A stretch of DNA of 64,000 bases, from assembly GCF_018785315.1 (NCBI RefSeq), contig NZ_WQPN01000128.1, positions 72,409-136,408 of the forward strand, in the 5' to 3' direction. Made by a program: the position numbers and the translations under genes. This document shows positions 7,743 through 16,125 of this stretch, in pieces. A model generated the notes under the pieces. The model made no database searches, was not told where the DNA came from, and saw only the letters and a list, made by a program, of their open reading frames with translations. Source of the stretch: Clostridium sp. MCC353. GTDB taxonomy: Bacteria; Bacillota; Clostridia; Lachnospirales; Lachnospiraceae. How positions within the stretch are numbered: position 1 is the stretch's first letter; every line of letters starts with the position of its first letter.

Positions 7743-9590
7743 TTACAGGTGAAATCTTCGGATCAATTCATTTTTAAATCTTCTGTCCCCTAATAAAATG
7801 GTCAGCGTCAGGATCAGCACCGACAGGATCACGGTTATGATGGCCATCACCGGATTGGTCACCAGTCCGAACGCCCACAGGATAATCGGGATAAAACTGA
7901 ATATGGTGATGGCGATCTGGTACATAAAATAGCTCTGCCAGTTAAGCTGGTTCACCAATATCAAAAATACAACCGCGATGTCGGCAAACAAAATGGTGCT
8001 GGGAATCGCGTAGTTTACCGACCATCCCTGGTATCCCAAAACCCAGTCAATCATAAACAGCAGCGCCTGCAGCCCTACCGTCTCTATCATCACCGATTTC
8101 CCCAGATTGGCATGTTTTAAAATGGAATACCGGAACGTAAGCGCCGCATAGAGAATGCCCGGAATCGCGATGCCCGACCACCACAGACCTGAATATGTGG
8201 CGTAATTTACAACTCCCACAATCACAGCCGCGGTCAGCAAAACCGCATAAAACAGATTGATCAGTTTTTTCCACTTCCCGGGATTATATTCGATCTGGGG
8301 ATACATTCCCTTATCACACTCTTTTTTGGCAATTCCATTCGTCTCCACCTGCACGTGGATGCCGTCTTCCCTCAGTTTATCAAAAAACCGGTCTTCCAGA
8401 CAGCTGTCTTCAAATACGCTGGTAAAAGAAATCATCACATCCTGTCCATAGGCGCAGACTGCGCATTTCGCATTCTGCCGCTTGGATACGCCGATGATGA
8501 GATGGAACTGTTCAATCTCGTCCCGGTACTCTTCATCCACCGCAATGGGGCCGATATTGGACAGGGTTATGGTATGGGCCCTGTCATTTCTCCGGAAAAT
8601 AAAGCCCAGCGCCAGCCATTTGACAAAAAGCGGAATGATCCTCACATACCATTTCTTCTCATTGGAAACATTATAGGAAATGGTTTCTTCCAGCTTTTCT
8701 TTCACGATCTTATCATCCATCTGCCTGCTCACCAGATCCAATATATGGTCAAATGGTTCATGTTCCCCTTCCGGCTGGTAATCGATGGCCGTCACCGCGA
8801 AAAAATTCGAAGTGGTGGTCGATCCGAAAAACGCCCTCAGGTTAATGGGCAGATTGACGCCTATGTGCCGTCTGCCCGGAAGCCCGCCCAGATATTCTTC
8901 ATAAATAGACCAGATCAGACAGGCCGTCAAATATTTGGTGATGCTGACGCCCTTTCCTTTGCTGGCGGCCTTTAACTCCTTTAAATCCACGCAGCCGTGT
9001 ATGATATTTTCCGCCCCCTGGGCCAGATACTCACCCTCTAAGTGGTACGCCGCTTTGGAACTGTACCTTTTATTGGGCATCTTTTTATAGTTTTTCAAAT
9101 AGCTGTCTTCCACATCCGTAACACAAGCGGCGCTGGGGCTGCCGCCGTCCGGATTGATCCCCCGCTTTAACTGCAGATACCGGTAGGTCAGTTCCCGTAA
9201 AAAATTAACCGCTCCCATCCCATCCGTAATTGCATGAAATACTTCCAGATTGATTCTCTTTTCATAATAACTGACCCGGAATAAAAAGAGCTGGCTGCTC
9301 TTAGGATCAATATACCGGCACGGATAGGTGCTCTCCTTTTCTATATAGGGAGTTCTCTTATTGTGTTCAAAATAATACCAGAAAAAACCCCGTTTCAGTT
9401 TCACCTGGAACCCTTCAAACCATGGCAGCACCTCAACCAGCGCCTGCTGCAGAAGTTCCGGTTCCACCTTTTCCTTCAATGTAACCGATATGCGGAACAC
9501 ATTGCTTAAATTCTCGTTCGCTATAAGAGGAAAAATCTTCCCCGTATTATCCAGTTTGTGCCAGCGTCTTCCCTGGGGATTTCGTTTCAT
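7743..9590 (-). CDS. Condensation-like acyltransferase with C-terminal membrane domain (DUF6320 type)
   Basis: 615 residues. The first ~430 resemble alcohol acetyltransferase/condensation-fold enzymes, with the active-site motif HAITDGMGA (HxxxDG) near residue 138 and a later KWLALGFIFRR-type helix. The last ~170 residues have about five transmembrane helices, as in proteins annotated DUF6320. The enzyme would transfer an acyl group at the inner face of the membrane; substrate is unknown. It is upstream of an acetyl-esterase in the same orientation. A pairing with lipid or cell-wall acylation is possible but not shown. Confidence 0.7.
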   Translation of the reverse strand: MKRNPQGRRWHKLDNTGKIFPLIANENLSNVFRISVTLKEKVEPELLQQALVEVLPWFEGFQVKLKRGFFWYYFEHNKRTPYIEKESTYPCRYIDPKSSQLFLFRVSYYEKRINLEVFHAITDGMGAVNFLRELTYRYLQLKRGINPDGGSPSAACVTDVEDSYLKNYKKMPNKRYSSKAAYHLEGEYLAQGAENIIHGCVDLKELKAASKGKGVSITKYLTACLIWSIYEEYLGGLPGRRHIGVNLPINLRAFFGSTTTSNFFAVTAIDYQPEGEHEPFDHILDLVSRQMDDKIVKEKLEETISYNVSNEKKWYVRIIPLFVKWLALGFIFRRNDRAHTITLSNIGPIAVDEEYRDEIEQFHLIIGVSKRQNAKCAVCAYGQDVMISFTSVFEDSCLEDRFFDKLREDGIHVQVETNGIAKKECDKGMYPQIEYNPGKWKKLINLFYAVLLTAAVIVGVVNYATYSGLWWSGIAIPGILYAALTFRYSILKHANLGKSVMIETVGLQALLFMIDWVLGYQGWSVNYAIPSTILFADIAVVFLILVNQLNWQSYFMYQIAITIFSFIPIILWAFGLVTNPVMAIITVILSVLILTLTILLGDRRFKNELIRRFHL

Positions 9591-9618
9591 CGGCCCGCCT
9601 TCTCCCTGATCTACATAT

Positions 9619-10107
9619 TTAAAATTCCAGAATCATATCATACCAGACCGCTCCGCCGTGGGTGGATCCGGAAATGCCCATATTCTCATAACCGAATTTC
9701 TCGTAGTAATGGATCAGCCTGTCCTTACAGGTGAGGATCAGCCCCTTACGCCCTTTTTTCCTGGCGTCCTCAATCAAATAATTCATGAGCCCTGCCGCGA
9801 TCCCCTGCTGCCTGTATTCCGGCATCACATCCAGCCCGAATATACTCTGGTACGCGCCGTCCGGTTTGTGGTAACTGCTGTCTGCAAACATCTCATCACA
9901 GATCACCTTCTGATCCGTCACACATCCATTGATAAAACCTATAATCTTTCCATCCTTTTCAGCCACAAAAAAGCTGTCCGGAAACGCGCCGATCCTCTGC
10001 TCAAATGATGACCGGCCCGCAGCCTCCGCCGCCGGAAAACAGGCCGCTTCCACCGCGGTCACATCGTCCAAATCCGTCTTTCTAACTGTTCTTATCTGAT
10101 AGTCCAT
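9619..10107 (-). CDS. GNAT family N-acetyltransferase
   Basis: 162 residues from MDYQIRTVRKTDL, with GGAGGT five to six bases before the ATG at 10107; a longer reading to 10332 would cross an intergenic repeat and is rejected. The GNAT acetyl-CoA signature appears as VMPEYRQQGIAAGLM near residue 90, followed by LILTCKDRLIHYYEKFGY, typical of the last two strands. Such enzymes acetylate small amines or protein N-termini; the substrate cannot be told. It is downstream of the response regulator but separated from it by a palindromic repeat. Confidence 0.88.
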   Translation of the reverse strand: MDYQIRTVRKTDLDDVTAVEAACFPAAEAAGRSSFEQRIGAFPDSFFVAEKDGKIIGFINGCVTDQKVICDEMFADSSYHKPDGAYQSIFGLDVMPEYRQQGIAAGLMNYLIEDARKKGRKGLILTCKDRLIHYYEKFGYENMGISGSTHGGAVWYDMILEF

Positions 10108-10188
10108 ATTGTACCTCCATATCCATAAAAAGCAGTTGCCGCAATCCGTCATAAACCGGCTGCGACAACCTTGTAAATTTGAATGCAA

Positions 10189-10273
10189 CTGTTCAGACGG
10201 CTCATCTTCTTGACCGAAAAGCCGGTCAAGAAGCATCGGATGTTCATCAATTTTCCCGCCGTCTGAACGGTTA
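10189..10273. repeat. Dispersed palindromic repeat, copy R1
   Basis: An outer pair GTTCAGACGG/CCGTCTGAAC encloses an inner perfect 11-bp stem (CTTCTTGACCG/CGGTCAAGAAG, six-base loop). It abuts the 3' end of the response regulator. Longer relatives lie at 25660-25747 and 27691-27838. Confidence 0.75.
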
Positions 10274-10975
10274 CTATTTAATTCTGAAATAATATCCCAC
10301 GCCCCATTTGGTATGGACATACTTGGGATCACTGGGGCTGGGTTCGATCTTTTCCCTCAGCCTTCTGACATGTACGTCCACAGTCCTCACATCGCCGGAT
10401 TCCATGGCTTTATTTCCCCATACACAGGAAAGCAGGGCTTCGCGGCTGTAAACCTTGTTCGGATTGCACACCAACAGTTCCAGCAGGTCAAATTCCTTGG
10501 CGGTCAGGTTGATCTCCTTTTCGCCGATAAATACCCTTCTGCCTTCCACATCCAGCTTCAAATCCCCGGCTGTAACCACTTTCCGCTCCTGCTGGGCGTC
10601 CCTTCTGTTCTTCTTGGAATTCCTGCGCATGATCGCCTTAATCCGAGCCTTGACTTCCAATATGTTAAATGGTTTGGTGATGTAATCATCCGCTCCATAC
10701 TCCAGTCCCAGAATCTTATCCATGTCATTGCCCTTTGCCGTAAGCATGATAATGGGCATCTCAGAAAATTCGCGGATCGCCTGGCACACCTGGTAGCCAT
10801 CGTATTTGGGAAGCATCACATCCAATAAAACCACATCATACTCCGTTTCCTTCGCCAGGTTAACTGCCTCTTCACCGTCATAAGCACAGTCAACTTCCAT
10901 CCCGTCCTGTTCCAGGCTGAAACGGATTCCCTTAACAATTAACTTCTCATCATCTACCACCAAAACTTTTGCCAT
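10274..10975 (-). CDS. OmpR/PhoB-family response regulator
   Basis: 233 residues: a receiver domain (1-120) with acidic pair DDE at 8-10, phospho-acceptor Asp in VVLLDVMLP near residue 52, and Lys in ITKPF; then a winged-helix DNA-binding domain (about 135-233) with RTVDVHVRRLREKIE as the recognition region. This is the layout of PhoB/WalR-type regulators. No histidine kinase gene is next to it, so the cognate kinase is elsewhere or the regulator is an orphan. The upstream gene is a ComEA-like lipoprotein in the same orientation, 18 bp away. Confidence 0.93.
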   Translation of the reverse strand: MAKVLVVDDEKLIVKGIRFSLEQDGMEVDCAYDGEEAVNLAKETEYDVVLLDVMLPKYDGYQVCQAIREFSEMPIIMLTAKGNDMDKILGLEYGADDYITKPFNILEVKARIKAIMRRNSKKNRRDAQQERKVVTAGDLKLDVEGRRVFIGEKEINLTAKEFDLLELLVCNPNKVYSREALLSCVWGNKAMESGDVRTVDVHVRRLREKIEPSPSDPKYVHTKWGVGYYFRIK

Positions 10976-10993
10976 AATCCACCTCTTCTTTAC

Positions 10994-11569
10994 CTATACA
11001 ACTATGTCATCCTTTATCTTTTGAAATGCGGCATCCTTAATACCGGGAATCTTCATGATCTCTTCCACATTCCGGAATTCACCATGTTTTTCCCTATAAC
11101 TGATAATATCAGCCGCCCTGGCTTCACCTATTCCTTTCAAAGTCATCAATTCTTCCTTTGTAGCAGTGTTCAGATTTACCTTCTTGTCATAGCTTTCCCC
11201 AAAAGACGGAAGAACTGCTTCTTCTCCCTTTACAGGTACAATTAATTTCATACCATCCGTGACAATTTCCGCCATATTCAGATAGTCGGATGCTGCCGCG
11301 TCCGTATATCCGCCTGCCAGTTCCACCACCTCAAAAATACGGCTTCCTTCCGCCACCTCATATACCCCGGGGGAGTTCACCTCTCCGCATATATGCACAT
11401 AACAGCAGGCCGGCGCCGCGGTTTCCGTCTCCGAAAAAACGGAAGATTCCAAAGCCGCCGTCTCCAAAAATGCCTCTTCCCGGCCATTTTTCCCGCCGCA
11501 GCTGTAGCATATGCCTGCAGCCAGCATACATATGACAATCAGTACTGTCTTTCTGTTTATTTGTTCCAT
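10994..11569 (-). CDS. ComEA-family helix-hairpin-helix lipoprotein
   Basis: 191 residues from MEQINRKTVL, with AAGGAGG six bases before the ATG at 11569. A hydrophobic N-terminus with a cysteine-containing end (AAGICYSC) suggests a lipoprotein or membrane anchor. Then comes an SLBB domain (CYVHICGEVNSPGVYEV, residues ~60-120) and two C-terminal helix-hairpin-helix motifs (LNTATKEELMTLKGIGEARA and IMKIPGIK). ComEA binds double-stranded DNA outside the membrane during natural transformation. No comEC or comEB is adjacent, so a role in uptake here is unproven. Confidence 0.85.
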   Translation of the reverse strand: MEQINRKTVLIVICMLAAGICYSCGGKNGREEAFLETAALESSVFSETETAAPACCYVHICGEVNSPGVYEVAEGSRIFEVVELAGGYTDAAASDYLNMAEIVTDGMKLIVPVKGEEAVLPSFGESYDKKVNLNTATKEELMTLKGIGEARAADIISYREKHGEFRNVEEIMKIPGIKDAAFQKIKDDIVV

Positions 11570-11699
11570 GGTATCCCTCCTTAAAATTAGTCGGATACCA
11601 CTTTCAGCCATATTATTATTCTACCTAAATAGCCCATCAAATACAAGTACATTTTCACTTATTTGACACCTCGGGTTACTGTTCGGAGGCCAGTTTCAT

Positions 11700-12155
11700 C
11701 TATTCATCGCCATATCGGGGCAAACCATCCGGCAGCTCTGATGCCGGCCTGACAAATTCTGCATAGCCGTCTCCATACTGCACATAAATGGAATCTTTGT
11801 CTGTTTCATCGGCGTAAATCTTCTGTCCCACCTCTAAACGGCTTCCTGCAAAGTTCTCAACCGGCTCATGTTTATCATCCACAGATCCGACTTCACCAAC
11901 GAGAAGATATCCGTCCGGCAGCTTTTGATCAAAACCAGCCGCACTGTAATAATAACGTTCATTTTCATACATGAGCTGAGGCTGGTCTATTTCATCAGAA
12001 GCATATCCTGTAGGCGTATCTGGGACTTCCGGCTGGGTTTGGCAGGCGGTTACAGAAAGCAGCGTCAGCAATAATGCGGATAATAAGCTCTTTTTGATAT
12101 TATCTTTTATATGAGATGATGTCTTCAGCATTTCTTCAGTAGTATTCTTTACCAT
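11700..12155 (-). CDS. Small putative lipoprotein
   Basis: 151 residues with a signal peptide (KKSLLSALLLTLLSVTAC) ending in a lipobox cysteine near residue 38, so it should be an exported lipoprotein. The mature part contains YYYSAAGFDQKLPDGYLLVGEV and similar beta-rich segments, and I do not recognise the family. A GGAGGG site lies 6-7 nt before the ATG. It stands alone between the ComEA-like gene and the large palindrome. Function unknown. Confidence 0.65.
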   Translation of the reverse strand: MVKNTTEEMLKTSSHIKDNIKKSLLSALLLTLLSVTACQTQPEVPDTPTGYASDEIDQPQLMYENERYYYSAAGFDQKLPDGYLLVGEVGSVDDKHEPVENFAGSRLEVGQKIYADETDKDSIYVQYGDGYAEFVRPASELPDGLPRYGDE

Positions 12156-12387
12156 ATTCTGCCCTCCTCTCCGGTTCCTGTATTTCGATTATAACATAGA
12201 TTTTAATGTTTGGGGGCAGCTTTCGTATGGCGCTGTATCCGCTGCCAAATTAGGAGGAATGCCAGAGATTTCTCATCCCAAACTCCAAGAAAGGCCAGCC
12301 ATTTTTGATCTGGCTGACCTGAAATTTCACTCAATATTCTCTTTTCTTCATATTTGACATTCTCAAATTCCTACCGCTATCCTTGGT
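12156..12387. other. Intergenic stretch before the large palindrome
   Basis: It holds the putative promoter side of the small lipoprotein gene and a short hairpin near 12291-12320 (GGCCAGCC/GGCTGACC). No supported gene is seen. Confidence 0.4.
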
Positions 12388-12720
12388 CACAGCCCCCGCT
12401 GGCGGATCCGGCCTGTCGGCCGTGACGTTTTGCGTGGCTCCGTCTTCCGCCGTTTGAACGATTTTTGCAGGCCATCGACAACTCTTAGACTGGAAGGGGC
12501 TAGAAATAAGGGAGAAAATCTGACCTTTCAAAGTCAGATTTTCAGAGGACCTGAATCGAGAAGGCCTTCAGGGCTTCTCGATGAATGTCATCGGTTCCCT
12601 TATTTCTAGCCCCTTCCGGTCTTAGAGTTGTCCTGGCCGAAACTATGAGTTCAAACGGCGGAAAACGGAGCCCCGCAAAACGTCACAGCCGACAGGCCGG
12701 GTCCGCCAGCGGGGGCCGTG
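12388..12720. repeat. 333-bp nested palindrome
   Basis: Arms at 12388-12513 and 12596-12720 are inverted repeats. The outer 60 bp differ at only five positions, and the inner part ends in a perfect pairing around GGGGCTAGAAATAAGGGA. The central 80 bp holds two more hairpins: 12514-12543 (GAAAATCTGAC/GTCAGATTTTC) and 12556-12581 (TCGAGAAG/CTTCTCGA). No coding frame is convincing. As RNA it would fold into a long rod with a two-armed head. It lies just past the permease stop at 12730, so it may act as a terminator, an RNA element or a MITE-like repeat. Confidence 0.85.
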
Positions 12721-12729
12721 AACAGTAAC

Positions 12730-13581
12730 CTATCCCTTTATTCCATCCATAGCGATGCCATCCACCAGATACCGCTGGAAAATGATAAAGAAGATAATAA
12801 CCGGCAGCAGTGAAATAACTGACATTGCAAACAGACCACCGTAGTTATTATAAGAATTCGGATCAAGATACATATTCAGCGCCAGTGGAATGGTGAAGCG
12901 CTTCACGCTGTTCATAAAGATCAGCGGTTGGAAGAAATCCTGCCAGATCCAGTAGAAGGCAAAGATGGAAGATGTAATGATGGCCGGCTTCACCACTGGA
13001 ATCAGGATCCAAAATAAGGTTTTAACCTTTCCGCATCCATCGATCTCTGCTGCTTCATCCAGTTCTCTCGGAATCCCGCGGAAGAACTGAACCATCAAAA
13101 AGATGAAAAACGCGCCTCCAAATATCCATGGAAGGACAAGGGCTGTCCTGGTGTCGATCAGATTCAGCTTTTTAAGGATAATATACTGAGGAACGACCAT
13201 GACCTGTGGGGGGATCATCATGGTCATCATCACACAGCCAAACCAGAAGCCGGCAAACTTGAATTTGAGCCTGGAAAGCGCATAAGCCGCAAGCAGAGAA
13301 GTTAACACACACCCTGCAGTTCCGATAACCGTCACAAGCATTGAATTAGCAAAAAATGACGCAAAGCTCACACCGCCAATGCCTGCAAAGCCGCTGTTAT
13401 AGTTGGCAGCCGCATCCCATACCTTCGGGATAAGAGAATAAGTGTCCAAAAACATGGTATCATTGCTCTTGAAGGAACTGGCAAGGAGCCATAACAGGGG
13501 ATAGATCATTAAAAAGCCCAACGCGCACGCTCCAATATGAAACAATGCTGAATTTATTTTTTTCTTTGTGTGCATTCCCAT
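12730..13581 (-). CDS. Carbohydrate ABC transporter permease (MalG type)
   Basis: 283 residues with six hydrophobic helices, of the MalG/CUT1 permease class. The EAA loop that contacts the ATPase reads LDEAAEIDGCGKVKTLFWI near residue 180. GGAGGAGGG lies close before the ATG. It is the last gene of a three-gene importer unit (binding protein, MalF-like, MalG-like) and starts 3 bp after the MalF-like stop. No ATPase gene is in the locus; CUT1 importers in Firmicutes often share one MsmX-like ATPase encoded elsewhere. Substrate is inferred as an oligosaccharide from the GH115 context. Confidence 0.93.
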   Translation of the reverse strand: MGMHTKKKINSALFHIGACALGFLMIYPLLWLLASSFKSNDTMFLDTYSLIPKVWDAAANYNSGFAGIGGVSFASFFANSMLVTVIGTAGCVLTSLLAAYALSRLKFKFAGFWFGCVMMTMMIPPQVMVVPQYIILKKLNLIDTRTALVLPWIFGGAFFIFLMVQFFRGIPRELDEAAEIDGCGKVKTLFWILIPVVKPAIITSSIFAFYWIWQDFFQPLIFMNSVKRFTIPLALNMYLDPNSYNNYGGLFAMSVISLLPVIIFFIIFQRYLVDGIAMDGIKG

Positions 13582-13584
13582 TGA

Positions 13585-14496
13585 TTATCCCTCCTCCGAC
13601 TCATAATATACCCAGTTTTTCTGTGTTTTGAATATGATTACGGTAAATACCGCGATGATCGCCACCAGGATCCAGGCAAGCGCGCAGCTGTATCCCATAT
13701 CAAAGTAGGTAAAGGCCCGGCGGTACAAGTAAAGCACATAAGACAGGGTGCTGTCTAACGGACCGCCGTCGGTGATAACATAGCTTTCCGTAAATACACG
13801 AAACCCGTTGATGATCTGCAGGATCAGATTGAAAAAGATGGTGGGTGTCAGCATCGGAAGCGTGATCCTGAAAAATGTATAGGAAGGCTTCGCCCCATCC
13901 ACCATGGCAGATTCATACAGAGTAAACGGAATCTGCTTTAAAGCAGATAAGAAAATTAACATGGACGAGCCAAACTGCCATACTCCCATAAGAATGATAA
14001 CGCTGAGGGCTGTCCTGGGATTGCCCAAAAGCGAGGTGGACTGCTGAATCCCAAATACGGAAAGCAATGTCATAACCACGCCCTTATTTCCAAATATCTG
14101 CTTCCATACAACAGAAACCGCAATACTGCCTCCGATGATGGAAGGGACATAGTAAAGGGTTCTGTAAAGGCCCAGGCCCCTGTGCTTCTTATTTAAAAGC
14201 ATGGCAACAAACAGGGCGAATGTAAGCCTTAAAGGTACCAGAACCAGAACATATAAAAATGTCACTTTAAGGGCCTGCACAAATGTCTCATCCTGGGTAA
14301 AGGCGCGGGCGTAATTGGCAAATCCAATGATCTTAGGCGTATTTAACAGATTAAAATCCGTAAAAGAATAATATATGGATATAATCGCGGGGATCAGCCA
14401 CATTCCAACAAATCCAATCAGCCAGGGCGCCATAAGCAGATAAGCGACTGCATTGTCAGGCTGTTTCATAACAGCTCTTTTTTTCTTATTCTTCAT
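13585..14496 (-). CDS. Carbohydrate ABC transporter permease (MalF type)
   Basis: 303 residues with six helices. The first helix follows a basic N-terminus (KNKKKRAVMK). The EAA loop is YESAMVDGAKPSYTFFRI near residue 196. This is the MalF-like half of a CUT1 importer channel and pairs with the MalG-like protein encoded 3 bp downstream. The binding protein gene lies 65 bp upstream. The length and motif order are normal. Confidence 0.93.
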   Translation of the reverse strand: MKNKKKRAVMKQPDNAVAYLLMAPWLIGFVGMWLIPAIISIYYSFTDFNLLNTPKIIGFANYARAFTQDETFVQALKVTFLYVLVLVPLRLTFALFVAMLLNKKHRGLGLYRTLYYVPSIIGGSIAVSVVWKQIFGNKGVVMTLLSVFGIQQSTSLLGNPRTALSVIILMGVWQFGSSMLIFLSALKQIPFTLYESAMVDGAKPSYTFFRITLPMLTPTIFFNLILQIINGFRVFTESYVITDGGPLDSTLSYVLYLYRRAFTYFDMGYSCALAWILVAIIAVFTVIIFKTQKNWVYYESEEG

Positions 14497-14561
14497 AATT
14501 CGTATTCATTCCCTTCTTTCCTGTCAGGAGAGGCCGTTTTTACAGCCTCTCCTTCTGTCCG

Positions 14562-15953
14562 TCAGTTATTGCGTGAAAGGATTGCGTCCGCATCTTTTCT
14601 GAATTTGGCTGCCGCCTCCTCCGGGCTCACCTGCCCGTAGAATGCACTGTAAGCTGCATTCTTAAAGGATTCGTTCACCTCAGACATTCCCACCGGATCA
14701 GGATCGGGCGTCTCCCCACAGAAAGCCAGGGCATCTTCCACACCCTTAAACATGGCTGACTGCTGATCCGACAGCTTGCCGGATGAAACCATGTAGTCAC
14801 GGATATCCGAGGATACCGGCGTCCCTCTTTCCGCCATCATAATATCGTTGGCTTCCTCTGAATTTACAAACCAGTTAATGAACTCTGCCGCTTCCTTCTT
14901 AACTTTGGATGTATCTGCAATTGAGAAGAACATACCCGGTTTCATCCAAAGCCCTTTGGTATCAGAACCGGCTGCCATTGGCGGGGTCACCATTTTCAGT
15001 TTGTCATTGGCGCCGCTGACCTTTGTCGCATAGTTGTTCCACTCCGTCAGCATGGCGCCGTCTCCAGTCACAACCGGTCTGCCTTCCTCTCCCAGGGTCT
15101 GGATTGCCGCATACTCATCCGGGTTCGGCGCCGCGCCCTTTGCCATTAAGTCCGCCCAGATTTTGATGAAATCGGCACAGAGCTTGTCATCCGCATAACC
15201 GACTGCCTTCTTGTCCTCACTGAATAAGCTCTCTCCATGCTGTCTGATCCAGTAATTAAATAAGTTGGTATCATCCACCGGACCGCCGGCCATGCCGTAT
15301 TTGCCCGTTTTTTCCTTCACGGTTTCAGCCGTTCTGATAAAATCATCCCAGGTCCAGCTTCCTGTCGGCTCTTCCACACCCGCTTCCGCCAAAACTTCCG
15401 GGTTGTAGCCAACCGATATGTAGGAGCTGCTGAGCACCAGTCCATTTAACTTTCCGTTAATTTCGCCGGTGTTGAGCAGATTTTCGTCAATCTTCGACGT
15501 GTCAATGGTACCGTCATCTACAAACTGCTGTAAGTCAGCCAGCGAATTATTTTTCGCATAAGTTGTGATGTAAAGGTAATCCATCTGTACAATATCAGGC
15601 ATGGAACCGGATGCCGCCTGGGTTGCCAGTTTATCGAAATACCCGTCCCAGCCTGATGGCATTGCCTCGAATGTCACATTCGGGTGAGAGGCTGTGTATG
15701 CGTCCAGCATCTTCTGGGTGTAATCATGACGCCCCTGGCCTCCCCACCAGGTAATTTTTATCGTTACCGGCCCGCCTTCATTTTCCGTACCGGCCGCCTG
15801 CGTACCTGCCGCAGAGCTTTCTACGGAGGAAGCCGCCGGATCGCTTCCTGCTGCCGTTGTCCCTCCGCTGCTGCCTGAACCACAGCCTGCCAGCGATAAC
15901 CCCATAACTGCCGATATGCCTAATGCCGCCAATTTTCTCAAAGATTTTTTCAT
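14562..15953 (-). CDS. Extracellular sugar-binding lipoprotein (SBP 1)
   Basis: 463 residues with a lipoprotein signal (SAVMGLSLAGC) and a Gly/Ser/Ala-rich linker, then a family-1 solute-binding fold. It is anchored outside the membrane and delivers oligosaccharide to the permeases encoded downstream. It is strikingly similar to the second binding protein at 21743, with blocks such as HPNVTFEAMPSGWDGYFDKL and GSMPDIVQMDYLYITTYAKN identical or nearly so. This points to a recent duplication. AGGAGAG precedes the start. It is likely controlled by the adjacent YesM/YesN pair. Confidence 0.94.
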   Translation of the reverse strand: MKKSLRKLAALGISAVMGLSLAGCGSGSSGGTTAAGSDPAASSVESSAAGTQAAGTENEGGPVTIKITWWGGQGRHDYTQKMLDAYTASHPNVTFEAMPSGWDGYFDKLATQAASGSMPDIVQMDYLYITTYAKNNSLADLQQFVDDGTIDTSKIDENLLNTGEINGKLNGLVLSSSYISVGYNPEVLAEAGVEEPTGSWTWDDFIRTAETVKEKTGKYGMAGGPVDDTNLFNYWIRQHGESLFSEDKKAVGYADDKLCADFIKIWADLMAKGAAPNPDEYAAIQTLGEEGRPVVTGDGAMLTEWNNYATKVSGANDKLKMVTPPMAAGSDTKGLWMKPGMFFSIADTSKVKKEAAEFINWFVNSEEANDIMMAERGTPVSSDIRDYMVSSGKLSDQQSAMFKGVEDALAFCGETPDPDPVGMSEVNESFKNAAYSAFYGQVSPEEAAAKFRKDADAILSRNN

Positions 15954-16076
15954 ATCTGCATCTCTCCTTTTCCATTCAGGTTTTATTGTTTCTATAGTCT
16001 GATTATACTGTTTTCTCTCATATAGCTGAATGGAATTTCCAGGTTACCTGTCTGAAAAATTCCGACTAAAGCAAGA

Positions 16077-16125
16077 AAACGGAGCGTTCAAGAAAGAAGA
16101 TTTTTTTCTAAAACGCTCCGTTTTT
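16077..16125 (-). terminator. Terminator after the YesN-like regulator
   Basis: AAAACGGAGCGTT and AAACGCTCCGTTTT form a 13-bp stem around a 20-nt loop, directly past the regulator stop codon, ending in a T-rich run on the minus strand. Confidence 0.7.

Noticed and set aside
10108..10332. Upstream extension of the GNAT at 9619
   Set aside because: It would read through repeat R1 and into the response regulator; ATG 10107 has GGAGGT.
12252..12357. Short plus-strand frame starting after AGGAGGA (about 32 residues)
   Set aside because: The ribosome site is only one base from the ATG and the peptide has no features.
12331..12531. 66-residue minus-strand frame in the large palindrome
   Set aside because: It lies within the inverted repeat arm, without a ribosome site or family resemblance.
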